A stretch of 64,000 bases of DNA from Klebsiella pneumoniae (GCF_000742135.1 NZ_KN046818.1:3041347-3105346); one strand, 5' to 3'. Positions 20,801-31,805 are shown, counted from the first letter of the stretch. Numbers and translations: made by a program. The notes: generated from the sequence alone by a model not told the origin.

Positions 20801-23800
20801 TCCCGCGTGACGATCTGCGCGCGCTTTCCCCGGAAGAACAGCGCATCGCGCTGGAAAAACGGCGGCATGAACTGAGCTATCGCGTTTTGCCTGCCGACCA
20901 GTGGCCTCTTTTTGAGCTGGTGGTCAGCGAAATCGACGATTGCCATTACCGTCTGCATATGAACCTCGACCTTTTGCAGTTTGATGTGCAGAGTTTTAAA
21001 GTCATGATGGACGACCTGGCGCAGGTCTGGCGCGGTGAAACGCTGGCGCCGCTCGCTATTACCTTCCGTGATTATGTGATGGCTGAACAGGCGCGCCGAC
21101 AGACATCGGCATGGCACGATGCCTGGGATTACTGGCAGGAAAAACTGCCGCAACTGCCCTTAGCGCCAGAGCTGCCGGTGGTTGAGACGCCCCCGGAAAC
21201 GCCACACTTCACCACCTTCAAATCGACGATCGGCAAGACAGAATGGCAGGCCGTGAAACAGCGCTGGCAGCAGCAAGGCGTCACACCGTCTGCCGCGCTG
21301 CTCACGCTGTTTGCCGCCACCCTTGAGCGCTGGAGCCGTACCACAACATTTACGCTGAACCTGACGTTCTTCAATCGCCAGCCGATCCATCCGCAAATCA
21401 ACCAGTTGATTGGTGATTTTACCTCCGTCACGCTGGTTGATTTTAACTTCTCAGCGCCGGTGACGTTGCAAGAGCAGATGCAACAGACCCAACAGCGCCT
21501 CTGGCAAAACATGGCGCACAGTGAAATGAACGGTGTTGAGGTGATCCGTGAGCTGGGCCGCCTGCGCGGATCACAACGTCAACCGCTGATGCCGGTAGTG
21601 TTTACCAGTATGCTGGGGATGACGCTGGAAGGCATGACTATCGATCAGGCGATGAGCCATCTGTTCGGCGAACCCTGCTATGTATTCACGCAAACGCCGC
21701 AGGTCTGGCTGGATCATCAGGTCATGGAGAGCGACGGCGAGTTGATGTTTAGCTGGTACTGCATGGACAACGTGCTGGAACCCGGCGCTGCCGAGGCGAT
21801 GTTTAATGACTATTGCGCCATCCTGCAAGCCGTCATCGCCGCCCCTGAAAGCCTGAAGACTCTCGCCAGCGGCATCGCCGGGCACATTCCCCGCCGACGC
21901 TGGCCGCTGAACGCGCAGGCGGACTACGACCTGCGGGATATTGAGCAGGCGACGCTCGAATACCCCGGCATCCGGCAGACCAGAGCGGAAATAACCGAAC
22001 AGGGCGCGTTGACGCTGGATATCGTGATGGCCGACGATCCGTCGCCATCAGCGGCGATGCCTGATGAGCACGAACTTACCCAACTGGCGCTGCCGTTGCC
22101 TGAGCAGGCGCAGCTTGATGAGCTGGAGGCGACCTGGCGCTGGCTGGAGGCGCGTGCGCTACAGGGGATCGCGGCTACGCTAAATCGTCACGGCCTGTTT
22201 ACCACGCCGGAGATCGCCCATCGCTTTAGCGCAATAGTACAGGCGCTGTCCGCGCAAGCGTCTCACCAGCGTCTGCTGCGCCAGTGGCTACAGTGTCTGA
22301 CGGAAAGAGAGTGGTTAATCCGCGAAGGTGAAAGCTGGCGCTGCCGCATTCCGCTCAGCGAGATTCCTGAGCCTCAGGAAGCGTGCCCGCAAAGCCAATG
22401 GAGCCAGGCGCTGGCGCAGTATCTGGAAACCTGCATCGCCCGGCACGACGCCCTCTTCTCCGGGCGGTGTTCTCCGCTGGAATTGCTGTTCAACGAGCAG
22501 CATCGCGTTACCGACGCGCTGTATCGCGACAACCCCGCCAGCGCCTGTCTGAATCGCTATACCGCGCAGATTGCCGCCTTGTGCAGCGCAGAACGGATTC
22601 TGGAGGTTGGCGCCGGAACCGCAGCCACTACCGCGCCGGTGCTGAAGGCCACGCGGAACACGCGGCAGTCGTACCACTTCACGGACGTCTCCGCGCAGTT
22701 CCTCAATGACGCCAGAGCCCGTTTCCATGATGAATCGCAGGTGTCTTATGCCTTGTTCGACATCAACCAGCCGCTGGATTTCACCGCCCACCCGGAGGCG
22801 GGTTACGACCTGATCGTTGCCGTCAATGTGCTCCACGACGCCAGCCATGTCGTCCAGACGTTGCGCAGATTAAAACTGTTGCTGAAAGCTGGCGGACGTT
22901 TGCTGATCGTTGAAGCGACGGAGCGAAACAGCGTATTCCAGCTGGCGAGCGTGGGCTTTATTGAGGGATTAAGCGGATACCGCGATTTCCGCCGCCGGGA
23001 TGAGAAACCGATGCTCACCCGCTCCGCATGGCAGGAGGTTCTCGTTCAGGCCGGGTTTGCAAACGAGCTGGCGTGGCCCGCGCAGGAATCGTCGCCGCTG
23101 CGCCAGCATCTGCTGGTGGCGCGTTCGCCTGGCGTAAATCGCCCGGATAAAAAAGCCGTGATCCGCTATTTACAGCAGCGCTTTGGCACCGGTCTGCCCA
23201 TTTTACAGATCCGGCAAAGAGAAGCGTTATTTACGCCGCTGCATGCCCCGTCTGATACGCCGACTGAGCCAGCCAAACCCACGCCAGTTGCCGGGGGGAA
23301 TCCGGCGCTGGAAAAACAGGTGGCTGAACTCTGGCAATCGCTGCTGTCTCGCCCCGTGGCAAGGCATCACGACTTTTTCGAACTGGGCGGCGACAGCCTG
23401 ATGGCGACAAGAATGGTCGCGCAGCTAAACCGGAGAGGGATTGCCAGGGCTAACCTTCAGGATCTGTTCAGCCATTCGACGCTGAGCGACTTCTGCGCCC
23501 ATCTACAGGCGGCTACGTCAGGAGAGGACAACCCGATACCCCTTTGCCAGGGCGACGGTGAGGAAACCCTGTTTGTCTTCCACGCTTCAGACGGCGATAT
23601 CAGCGCCTGGCTGCCGCTCGCTAGCGCGTTGAACAGGCGCGTTTTCGGCCTGCAAGCAAAATCGCCGCAGCGCTTTGCCACGCTCGACCAGATGATCGAT
23701 GAGTATGTCGGGTGCATCCGTCGTCAGCAGCCTCACGGCCCTTATGTGCTGGCGGGTTGGTCGTATGGCGCGTTTCTTGCGGCGGGCGCCGCACAGCGCC

Positions 23801-24315
23801 TGTACGCCAAAGGCGAGCAGGTTCGGATGGTGTTAATCGATCCCGTGTGCCGACAGGATTTCTGTTGCGAAAACCGGGCGGCCCTGCTGCGCCTGTTAGC
23901 CGAAGGACAAACGCCTCTGGCACTGCCCGAACATTTCGACCAGCAGACGCCCGACAGCCAGCTTGCCGACTTTATCAGCCTCGCTAAAACGGCCGGTATG
24001 GTGTCGCAAAACCTGACGCTGCAAGCGGCAGAAACGTGGCTCGACAACATCGCGCATCTGCTGCGTTTACTGACTGAGCATACGCCGGGCGAAAGCGTTC
24101 CGGTCCCCTGTCTCATGGTGTATGCCGCCGGGAGACCCGCGCGCTGGACGCCAGCAGAAACCGAGTGGCAGGGCTGGATAAACAACGCCGACGACGCTGT
24201 GATTGAAGCCAGCCACTGGCAAATCATGATGGAAGCCCCCCACGTTCAGGCTTGTGCGCAACACATTACGCGCTGGCTTTGCGCAACCTCAACGCAACCG
24301 GAGAACACGTTATGA
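14824..24315 (+). pseudogene. irp1: irp1 (HMWP1 PKS/NRPS) with premature TAA at codon 49
   Basis: The ATG at 14824 opens a frame of exactly 3163 codons, the known HMWP1 length, but codon 49 (14968-14970, after ...GETFW) is TAA, so translation should stop after 48 residues. The family has Gln there (FWQNLLEG-like), so CAA to TAA is the simplest cause. Everything downstream is open: ketosynthase (Cys198 in QTACSSS), acyltransferase (Ser641 in GHSVGEF), C-methyltransferase (LEVGGGTGGT, about 1092), ketoreductase (GAFGGLG, about 1560), carrier (LGMDSLL), cyclisation, second methyltransferase (LEVGAGTAAT, about 2592), carrier (GGDSLMA) and thioesterase (GWSYGAF). In-frame restarts exist at GTG 15082 or ATG 15148 but would cut into the ketosynthase. 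HMWP1 adds the malonyl unit and third thiazoline and releases yersiniabactin. Confidence 0.9.
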
Positions 24316-25412
24316 TGCCGTCCGCCTCCCCAAAACAACGCGTACTGATTGTGGGCGCCAAATTTGGCGAAATGTACCTGAATGCCTTTATGCAGCCCCC
24401 GGAGGGGCTGGAACTGGTCGGCCTGCTGACGCAGGGAAGCGCCCGTTCAAGAGAGCTGGCTCATGCGTTTGGCATTCCGCTGTATACCTCGCCGGAACAG
24501 ATAACCAAGATGCCGGATATCGCCTGTATTGTCGTGCGTTCGACCGTCGCCGGAGGAACCGGTACGCAGCTTGCCAGACACTTTCTGACGCGCGGCGTAC
24601 ACGTCATTCAGGAGCATCCCCTCCACCCGGATGACATCAGTTCCTTACAAACGCTGGCGCAGGAACAGGGCTGCTGCTATTGGGTAAACACGTTTTATCC
24701 GCATACGCGCGCGGGACGCACATGGCTTCGCGATGCTCAGCAGCTGCGTCGCTGCCTGGCTAAGACGCCGCCGGTAGTCCACGCCACCACCAGCCGACAG
24801 TTGCTCTACTCCACTCTGGATTTGTTGTTGCTGGCTCTGGGCGTTGATGCCGCCGCCGTGGAGTGCGACGTGGTTGGCAGCTTTAGCGATTTTCACTGTC
24901 TGAGACTCTTCTGGCCGGAGGGAGAAGCCTGCCTGCTGCTTCAGCGCTATCTCGATCCTGACGATCCAGATATGCATAGCCTTATCATGCACCGCCTGCT
25001 GCTGGGCTGGCCGGAAGGTCATCTTTCGCTGGAGGCGAGCTACGGCCCCGTCATCTGGTCATCCAGCCTGTTTGTCGCAGACCATCAGGAGAACGCCCAC
25101 AGCCTCTACCGCAGACCGGAGATCCTGCGCGATCTGCCGGGTCTGACGCGCAGCGCGGCGCCCCTGAGCTGGCGCGACTGCTGCGAAACCGTCGGGCCGG
25201 AGGGCGTCAGCTGGTTGCTACACCAGTTGCGCAGCCATCTGGCGGGCGAACATCCACCAGCGGCCTGCCAAAGCGTACATCAGATCGCGTTATCACGTTT
25301 ATGGCAGCAGATTTTACGTAAGACCGGCAATGCGGAGATCAGACGCCTGACACCGCCGCACCACGACCGGTTAGCCGGTTTCTACAACGATGATGATAAG
25401 GAGGCGCTGTGA
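24312..25412 (+). CDS. ybtU: Thiazolinyl imine reductase YbtU
   Basis: NADPH-dependent reductase that converts the middle thiazoline of the HMWP1-bound intermediate to thiazolidine. The start at 24312 overlaps the irp1 stop in an ATGA arrangement and gives 366 residues, the known length; translation is therefore probably coupled to irp1, so the irp1 stop may lower its expression. The N-terminus is a Rossmann fold (RVLIVGAKFGEMYLNAF) and the EHPLHPDD segment lies near the active site. A second ATG directly follows at 24315. Sequence shows no break. Confidence 0.95.
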   Translation: MMPSASPKQRVLIVGAKFGEMYLNAFMQPPEGLELVGLLTQGSARSRELAHAFGIPLYTSPEQITKMPDIACIVVRSTVAGGTGTQLARHFLTRGVHVIQEHPLHPDDISSLQTLAQEQGCCYWVNTFYPHTRAGRTWLRDAQQLRRCLAKTPPVVHATTSRQLLYSTLDLLLLALGVDAAAVECDVVGSFSDFHCLRLFWPEGEACLLLQRYLDPDDPDMHSLIMHRLLLGWPEGHLSLEASYGPVIWSSSLFVADHQENAHSLYRRPEILRDLPGLTRSAAPLSWRDCCETVGPEGVSWLLHQLRSHLAGEHPPAACQSVHQIALSRLWQQILRKTGNAEIRRLTPPHHDRLAGFYNDDDKEAL

Positions 25413-26212
25413 CGCAATCTGCAATGTGCATCCCGCTGTGGCCCGCCCGGAACGGCAATACTGCGCATCTGGTCATGTGCCCTTTCGCTGGCGGCAGCAG
25501 TAGCGCGTTTCGCCACTGGCAAGCTGAGCAACTGGCTGATTGCGCGCTTTCTCTGGTGACCTGGCCGGGGCGCGATCGCCTTCGCCATCTGGAACCGCTC
25601 AGAAGCATTACACAACTGGCGGCACTGCTGGCGAACGAGCTGGAAGCATCCGTATCGCCTGACACGCCGCTTTTACTCGCCGGGCACAGCATGGGGGCGC
25701 AGGTGGCGTTTGAAACCTGCCGACTTCTGGAGCAACGGGGGCTTGCGCCACAAGGACTGATTATTTCCGGGTGCCATGCCCCGCATCTGCATTCTGAACG
25801 CCAGCTCAGCCATCGCGATGATGCCGACTTTATCGCTGAGCTGATAGACATTGGCGGATGTTCTCCTGAACTGCGGGAAAACCAGGAATTAATGTCGCTG
25901 TTTCTTCCTCTTCTGCGCGCTGATTTTTACGCCACCGAGAGCTATCACTACGACTCGCCCGACGTCTGTCCGCCGCTGCGCACGCCTGCTCTGTTATTGT
26001 GCGGCAGCCACGATCGCGAAGCCTCCTGGCAGCAGGTCGATGCCTGGCGTCAGTGGCTGAGCCACGTTACAGGCCCGGTGGTGATTGACGGCGATCATTT
26101 CTATCCCATTCAACAAGCCCGGTCCTTTTTTACGCAGATTGTCCGCCATTTTCCCCACGCATTTTCTGCAATGACCGCGTTGCAAAAACAGCCCAGTACT
26201 TCAGAAAGGTGA
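25409..26212 (+). CDS. ybtT: Type II thioesterase YbtT
   Basis: Editing thioesterase that removes wrong acyl groups from HMWP1/HMWP2 carrier domains. Start is a GTG at 25409 overlapping the ybtU stop (GTGA), preceded by AAGGAGG; 267 residues, family length. The alpha/beta hydrolase nucleophile is Ser94 in AGHSMGAQ, with an Asp in LLLCGSHDREA and a His in IDGDHFYPI completing a plausible triad. It sits between ybtU and ybtE in the biosynthetic operon. Confidence 0.95.
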   Translation: MTQSAMCIPLWPARNGNTAHLVMCPFAGGSSSAFRHWQAEQLADCALSLVTWPGRDRLRHLEPLRSITQLAALLANELEASVSPDTPLLLAGHSMGAQVAFETCRLLEQRGLAPQGLIISGCHAPHLHSERQLSHRDDADFIAELIDIGGCSPELRENQELMSLFLPLLRADFYATESYHYDSPDVCPPLRTPALLLCGSHDREASWQQVDAWRQWLSHVTGPVVIDGDHFYPIQQARSFFTQIVRHFPHAFSAMTALQKQPSTSER

Positions 26213-26215
26213 CGC

Positions 26216-27793
26216 ATGAATTCTTCCTTTAAATCTCTGATTGAACAGTATCCCTTACCCATTGCCGAACAGTTGCGCCACTGGGCGGCCCGTTATGCCT
26301 CGCGAATTGCCGTCGTTGATGCAAAGGGGTCGTTAACCTACAGCGCGCTTGATGCACAAGTTGACGAACTTGCCGCAGGTCTGTCATCACTGGGTTTGCG
26401 TTTGGGGGAGCATGTAATTGTGCAGCTTCCCAACGACAACGCGTTTGTTACCCTGCTGTTCGCCTTGTTAAGACTGGGCGTTATCCCCGTGCTGGCGATA
26501 CCCTCGCAACGGGCGCTGGATATCGACGCGCTGATTGAGCTGGCGCAACCCGTCGCTTACGTTATTCACGGGGAAAACCACGCAGAGCTGGCCCGACAGA
26601 TGGCGCACAAACACGCCTGCTTGCGTCATGTTCTGGTCGCTGGAGAGATCGTGAGCGACGATTTTACGCCGTTCTTCTCCCTTCACGGTGAGCGACAGGC
26701 ATGGCCGCAGCCTGATGTTTCCGCCACCGCGTTGTTGTTGCTCTCAGGCGGCACAACCGGCACGCCCAAACTCATCCCGCGCCGACATGCCGACTATAGC
26801 TATAACTTCAGCGCTTCTGCTGAACTGTGCGGCATCAGCCAACAGAGCGTGTATCTCGCCGTCCTCCCGGTGGCGCATAACTTTCCGCTGGCCTGCCCCG
26901 GTATTCTGGGAACGCTTGCCTGCGGCGGAAAAGTGGTGCTGACCGACAGCGCCAGCTGTGATGAGGTGATGCCTTTAATCGCGCAGGAAAGAGTGACTCA
27001 CGTCGCCCTGGTTCCGGCGCTGGCGCAATTATGGGTGCAGGCCAGGGAGTGGGAAGACAGCGACCTTTCGTCGCTGCGCGTCATTCAGGCAGGCGGCGCC
27101 CGGCTCGACCCGACGCTTGCTGAGCAGGTTATCGCCACCTTTGACTGTACCCTGCAACAGGTTTTCGGTATGGCGGAAGGCCTGCTCTGTTTTACCCGGC
27201 TGGACGATCCGCATGCCACCATTCTCCACAGCCAGGGGCGCCCGTTGTCCCCTCTGGATGAAATCCGCATCGTTGATCAAGACGAGAACGACGTCGCGCC
27301 GGGCGAAACCGGGCAATTGTTAACGCGCGGCCCTTATACCATTTCGGGCTATTACCGCGCCCCTGCCCACAACGCGCAGGCCTTTACCGCGCAAGGGTTT
27401 TACCGCACAGGCGACAATGTCAGGCTGGATGAGGTGGGGAACCTGCACGTTGAGGGACGCATAAAAGAGCAGATCAACCGCGCCGGAGAAAAAATAGCCG
27501 CGGCTGAAGTGGAATCGGCACTGCTGCGTTTAGCGGAAGTGCAAGATTGCGCGGTGGTCGCCGCGCCGGACACGCTGCTTGGCGAGCGGATTTGCGCGTT
27601 TATCATCGCGCAGCAGGTGCCAACTGACTATCAGCAGTTGCGTCAACAACTGACCCGTATGGGGCTCAGCGCGTGGAAAATTCCTGACCAAATCGAGTTT
27701 CTGGACCACTGGCCGCTCACCGCCGTCGGCAAGATAGACAAAAAACGCCTGACGGCTCTCGTCGTCGACCGTTATCGCCATTCTGCCCAATAA
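26216..27793 (+). CDS. ybtE: Salicyl-AMP ligase YbtE
   Basis: Adenylates salicylate and loads it onto the aryl carrier of HMWP2. 525 residues, starting 3 bases after ybtT. ANL-superfamily motifs are visible: LLLSGGTTGTPKLIPR (A3 phosphate loop), QVFGMAEGL (A5), FYRTGDNVR (A7), GRIKEQINRAGEKI (A8) and the catalytic Lys near the end in LTAVGKIDKK (A10). Last gene of the biosynthetic operon; the fyuA control region follows. Confidence 0.96.
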   Translation: MNSSFKSLIEQYPLPIAEQLRHWAARYASRIAVVDAKGSLTYSALDAQVDELAAGLSSLGLRLGEHVIVQLPNDNAFVTLLFALLRLGVIPVLAIPSQRALDIDALIELAQPVAYVIHGENHAELARQMAHKHACLRHVLVAGEIVSDDFTPFFSLHGERQAWPQPDVSATALLLLSGGTTGTPKLIPRRHADYSYNFSASAELCGISQQSVYLAVLPVAHNFPLACPGILGTLACGGKVVLTDSASCDEVMPLIAQERVTHVALVPALAQLWVQAREWEDSDLSSLRVIQAGGARLDPTLAEQVIATFDCTLQQVFGMAEGLLCFTRLDDPHATILHSQGRPLSPLDEIRIVDQDENDVAPGETGQLLTRGPYTISGYYRAPAHNAQAFTAQGFYRTGDNVRLDEVGNLHVEGRIKEQINRAGEKIAAAEVESALLRLAEVQDCAVVAAPDTLLGERICAFIIAQQVPTDYQQLRQQLTRMGLSAWKIPDQIEFLDHWPLTAVGKIDKKRLTALVVDRYRHSAQ

Positions 27794-27803
27794 GCGCAAA
27801 CCG

Positions 27804-27837
27804 ACCCGAAACAGGTTGAAATAAACCCGTTTCGGGT
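27804..27837. promoter_or_regulatory. YbtA operator upstream of fyuA
   Basis: ACCCGAAACAGG (27804-27815) and CCCGTTTCGGGT (27826-27837) repeat the irp2 operator with one mismatch and the same 10-base spacer, 87 bases before the fyuA start. Confidence 0.75.
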
Positions 27838-27850
27838 AGCACCGCTATTA

Positions 27851-27872
27851 GAAATAGTTATCATTTTCAATT
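27851..27872. promoter_or_regulatory. Putative Fur box upstream of fyuA
   Basis: AATAGTTATCATTTTCAATT fits a Fur operator and overlaps the expected fyuA promoter, 14 bases after the YbtA repeat. Confidence 0.6.
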
Positions 27873-27923
27873 CACCATTGTCGGTATTTTTGGCGTTTCG
27901 CCGTCTTACAGGGACTCACAACA

Positions 27924-29945
27924 ATGAAAATGACACGGCTTTATCCTCTGGCCTTGGGGGGATTATTGCTCCCCGCCATTGCTAATGCCCAGACTTCACA
28001 GCAAGACGAAAGCACGCTGGTGGTTACCGCCAGTAAACAATCTTCCCGCTCGGCATCAGCCAACAACGTCTCGTCTACTGTTGTCAGCGCGCCGGAATTA
28101 AGCGACGCCGGCGTCACCGCCAGCGACAAACTCCCCAGAGTCTTGCCCGGGCTCAATATTGAAAATAGCGGCAACATGCTTTTTTCGACGATCTCGCTAC
28201 GCGGCGTCTCTTCAGCGCAGGACTTCTATAACCCCGCCGTCACCCTGTATGTCGATGGCGTCCCTCAGCTTTCCACCAACACCATCCAGGCGCTTACCGA
28301 TGTGCAAAGCGTGGAGTTGCTGCGAGGCCCACAGGGAACGTTATATGGCAAAAGCGCTCAGGGCGGGATCATCAACATCGTCACCCAGCAGCCGGACAGC
28401 ACGCCGCGCGGCTATATTGAAGGCGGCGTCAGTAGCCGCGACAGTTATCGAAGTAAGTTCAACCTGAGCGGCCCCATTCAGGATGGCCTGCTGTACGGCA
28501 GCGTCACCCTGTTACGCCAGGTTGATGACGGCGACATGATTAACCCCGCGACGGGAAGCGATGACTTAGGCGGCACCCGCGCCAGCATAGGGAATGTGAA
28601 ACTGCGTCTGGCGCCGGACGATCAGCCCTGGGAAATGGGCTTTGCCGCCTCACGCGAATGTACCCGCGCCACCCAGGACGCCTATGTGGGATGGAATGAT
28701 ATTAAGGGCCGTAAGCTGTCGATCAGCGATGGTTCACCAGACCCGTACATGCGGCGCTGCACTGACAGCCAGACCCTGAGTGGGAAATACACCACCGATG
28801 ACTGGGTTTTCAACCTGATCAGCGCCTGGCAGCAGCAGCATTATTCGCGCACCTTCCCTTCCGGTTCGTTAATCGTCAATATGCCTCAGCGCTGGAATCA
28901 GGATGTGCAGGAGCTGCGCGCCGCAACCCTGGGCGATGCGCGTACCGTTGATATGGTGTTTGGGCTGTACCGGCAGAACACCCGCGAGAAGTTAAATTCA
29001 GCCTACGACATGCCGACAATGCCTTATTTAAGCAGTACCGGCTATACCACCGCTGAAACGCTGGCCGCATACAGTGACCTGACCTGGCATTTAACCGATC
29101 GTTTTGATATCGGCGGCGGCGTGCGCTTCTCGCATGATAAATCCAGTACACAATATCACGGCAGCATGCTCGGCAACCCGTTTGGCGACCAGGGTAAGAG
29201 CAATGACGATCAGGTGCTCGGGCAGCTATCCGCAGGCTATATGCTGACCGATGACTGGAGAGTGTATACCCGTGTAGCCCAGGGATATAAACCTTCCGGG
29301 TACAACATCGTGCCTACTGCGGGTCTTGATGCCAAACCGTTCGTCGCCGAGAAATCCATCAACTATGAACTTGGCACCCGCTACGAAACCGCTGACGTCA
29401 CGCTGCAAGCCGCGACGTTTTATACCCACACCAGAGACATGCAGCTTTACTCTGGCCCGGTCGGGATGCAGACATTAAGCAATGCGGGTAAAGCCGACGC
29501 CACCGGCGTTGAGCTTGAAGCGAAGTGGCGGTTTGCGCCAGGCTGGTCATGGGATATCAATGGCAACGTGATCCGTTCCGAATTCACCAATGACAGTGAG
29601 TTGTATCACGGTAACCGGGTGCCGTTCGTACCACGTTATGGCGCGGGAAGCAGCGTGAACGGCGTGATTGATACGCGCTATGGCGCACTGATGCCCCGAC
29701 TGGCGGTTAATCTGGTCGGGCCGCATTATTTCGATGGCGACAACCAGTTGCGGCAAGGCACCTATGCCACCCTGGACAGCAGCCTGGGCTGGCAGGCGAC
29801 TGAACGGATGAACATTTCCGTCTATGTCGATAACCTGTTCGACCGTCGTTACCGTACCTATGGCTACATGAACGGCAGCAGCGCCGTCGCGCAGGTCAAT
29901 ATGGGTCGCACCGTCGGTATCAATACGCGAATTGATTTCTTCTGA
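27924..29945 (+). CDS. fyuA: Yersiniabactin/pesticin outer-membrane receptor FyuA
   Basis: TonB-dependent receptor importing ferric yersiniabactin and acting as pesticin receptor. 673 residues, the known length. A 22-residue signal peptide ends at ...AIANA; the TonB box (ESTLVVTAS) follows, then the plug domain with SLRGVSS and VELLRGPQGTLYGKSA, and a 22-strand barrel ending in a C-terminal Phe (NTRIDFF), needed for Bam insertion. It has its own YbtA/Fur control region and a strong terminator. Fully intact, unlike irp1. Confidence 0.97.
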   Translation: MKMTRLYPLALGGLLLPAIANAQTSQQDESTLVVTASKQSSRSASANNVSSTVVSAPELSDAGVTASDKLPRVLPGLNIENSGNMLFSTISLRGVSSAQDFYNPAVTLYVDGVPQLSTNTIQALTDVQSVELLRGPQGTLYGKSAQGGIINIVTQQPDSTPRGYIEGGVSSRDSYRSKFNLSGPIQDGLLYGSVTLLRQVDDGDMINPATGSDDLGGTRASIGNVKLRLAPDDQPWEMGFAASRECTRATQDAYVGWNDIKGRKLSISDGSPDPYMRRCTDSQTLSGKYTTDDWVFNLISAWQQQHYSRTFPSGSLIVNMPQRWNQDVQELRAATLGDARTVDMVFGLYRQNTREKLNSAYDMPTMPYLSSTGYTTAETLAAYSDLTWHLTDRFDIGGGVRFSHDKSSTQYHGSMLGNPFGDQGKSNDDQVLGQLSAGYMLTDDWRVYTRVAQGYKPSGYNIVPTAGLDAKPFVAEKSINYELGTRYETADVTLQAATFYTHTRDMQLYSGPVGMQTLSNAGKADATGVELEAKWRFAPGWSWDINGNVIRSEFTNDSELYHGNRVPFVPRYGAGSSVNGVIDTRYGALMPRLAVNLVGPHYFDGDNQLRQGTYATLDSSLGWQATERMNISVYVDNLFDRRYRTYGYMNGSSAVAQVNMGRTVGINTRIDFF

Positions 29946-29950
29946 TTATT

Positions 29951-29987
29951 GTAAAAGGGATACCGAAAAGGTATCCCTTTTACACCA
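29951..29987 (+). terminator. Rho-independent terminator after fyuA
   Basis: GTAAAAGGGATACC (29951-29964) and GGTATCCCTTTTAC (29970-29983) form a perfect 14-bp stem with loop GAAAA, 6 bases after the fyuA stop. Confidence 0.85.
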
Positions 29988-30816
29988 CTAGTTAAAACCA
30001 GTAACTCAGCAGAGTCGCAAAAAATATTAATCCATAGTGATTATTTAAACAATGAAATTGCGATTAGGACAAATAGATTTAACTTTCTCGTTCCTTTCTC
30101 TCCTTATACTAAAGAAATAATCATATCAAAATAAAAATTCACAACAGTGCAACATTAAAAACACAACCAACAAACAACCCTATATACAAGGCACATCTCC
30201 AGAATATAAAAGCACAGACAAACAATCTAAAAAAAACAACCCGAATTAATAAAACCTTTACAATTACACACCCTCAACTCAAAACAATTTCGAAAACTCA
30301 AAGATTTCATCGGCAAAAACAGTCATTAACACATCTATTTTTTTGAAATTCTGTAGAGTAAAACTGATATAAAGCATTTATCATATTAACATATCAATAA
30401 GTGCAAACTTAAAAATCAAAAGTTAGGGTTCAGTAAAACCAATTCGCCACAAAAAAACCACCCCATACATATAAATTATTTTATAGGTAAAATAGATTAT
30501 ATATTCTCATAGCTACCACAAACTATACTAGCCTGAACTATATTTATTCTTCTGCAATCAATGCATACATAACACAAATATCACTCAGGTACACTACTCA
30601 AACCACGCTGGGATTTTTCCTCAAGTTATAATCATCACCCCGAAAATCATTCGGCATTTACTCATTAAATAGTCACCCCATAGGCCTGTACATGTTCACT
30701 CAGAAATATACATCCTTTTCTCTGTCATAAACCCTCTGATTAATCATAAATAAATACTTGTGACACCAATCTTTTTCCTTAACGGAACGAATTGTTGTGT
30801 AGAAGGAGATAATATT
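29988..30816. other. AT-rich region without a recognisable gene
   Basis: About 830 bases of strongly AT-rich sequence with stops in all frames; base composition contrasts sharply with the GC-rich ybt locus. I see no gene, tRNA or clear repeat. It probably holds the promoter of the next gene and is a likely H-NS-bound boundary between the HPI core and the conjugation half. Confidence 0.6.
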
Positions 30817-31743
30817 ATGTCAAAAAAATATCAGCCATTGCTTATAACTCATTATATGTCAACATGGGTCACTATAACGGAAGCAGTTGAGATCACTACC
30901 AAAGCCATAAAACAAAAAATTACACCTAGCGATATTTATCGTCATACCTTGAGTGGCAACATCCTACTATCGGTCTATTTCCAGTCTCCTGTGATACTTA
31001 AGAAGATACAAACTTTTAATGGAAAAATAAAATTCAGGCAGTTTGAGGGAGACCTACTTGATAAACTATGCATGCTTGACAGGGACGGTTTTATTTATGG
31101 TCAAAATTTAAGACTCTGTACAGAAGCCAGATATGTTTGTCCTGTGCAACAAATTATAGATACCCCCCTGATAGGCTATGAATATGTTTTGATTCAGCGC
31201 ATACTGGCACGTGAACTTAAATTCCCCTCCCCAATTGTGGGGGCAAGAAAAACTAACCATGGTATTATAGTAAGATTTTCAGAGGAGCTTTTTCAAATTT
31301 TCGAAACGATGAGTTGGAAAGAACGCGTAGAAAAACAAATTTCCAGACTACCTAAAAACACAGCATTAGATGTCATAAAAAAACTAACAGAAGTGACGAC
31401 CATAAAATATAATCACAATGGGTGCTTTCCTCTTTATACATTACCGCCTGATGCCTGTTTTGTTATTCGCCACACCGAAGTCGAAAGACTAATTAATTTA
31501 TACAAAAAAAGGGAGAGTCATCCCATTTCACCTTCCCGTATGACAACACCGTTATCACGCCTGTTTTGGCTGGCCTGCAAGCACAATGATACTATCAGCC
31601 CACTGCTGAATCATCCCTATAAGCTCCTTTCTATTTTTGAACAATGGGCATCAGACGATGGCATCGGGGAAAAACTGGACGCTGAAACACTGAAAAATGC
31701 GCTGAAGCGTGGTTCGCCATCTTCGACATCCTTATCCGGCTAA
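30817..31743 (+). CDS. ICE protein of unknown function
   Basis: 308 residues from the ATG at 30817, chosen because AAGGAGA precedes it; a 19-codon upstream extension lacks a ribosome site. I recognise no catalytic motif or signal peptide. The N-terminal part (WVTITEAVEITTKAIKQKITPSDIYRH) looks like a helix-turn-helix of the MerR/excisionase type used to read DNA, and the C-terminal part (TPLSRLFWLACKHND, LLSIFEQWASDDG) is a second conserved-looking block. Codon use is AT-rich like its flank. Position upstream of the xis candidate suggests a regulatory or maintenance role; this is inference. Confidence 0.7.
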   Translation: MSKKYQPLLITHYMSTWVTITEAVEITTKAIKQKITPSDIYRHTLSGNILLSVYFQSPVILKKIQTFNGKIKFRQFEGDLLDKLCMLDRDGFIYGQNLRLCTEARYVCPVQQIIDTPLIGYEYVLIQRILARELKFPSPIVGARKTNHGIIVRFSEELFQIFETMSWKERVEKQISRLPKNTALDVIKKLTEVTTIKYNHNGCFPLYTLPPDACFVIRHTEVERLINLYKKRESHPISPSRMTTPLSRLFWLACKHNDTISPLLNHPYKLLSIFEQWASDDGIGEKLDAETLKNALKRGSPSSTSLSG

Positions 31744-31771
31744 TACCATCCCCATTTGTAATGGCCGACAA

Positions 31772-31805
31772 CCCTAAATAAGGGTTTTGCATCCCTTATT
31801 TAGGG
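31772..31805 (+). terminator. Perfect hairpin between unknown gene and AlpA-like gene
   Basis: CCCTAAATAAGGG (31772-31784) and CCCTTATTTAGGG (31793-31805) pair perfectly over 13 bp with an 8-nt loop, 28 bases after the preceding stop. No T run follows, so it is either a weak terminator or an operator. Confidence 0.55.

Noticed and set aside
15082..24315. irp1 read as an intact gene starting at GTG 15082
   Set aside because: The frame is open from ATG 14824 except for one TAA, total codons equal the known 3163, and starting at 15082 would remove part of the ketosynthase; a nonsense mutation is the better reading.
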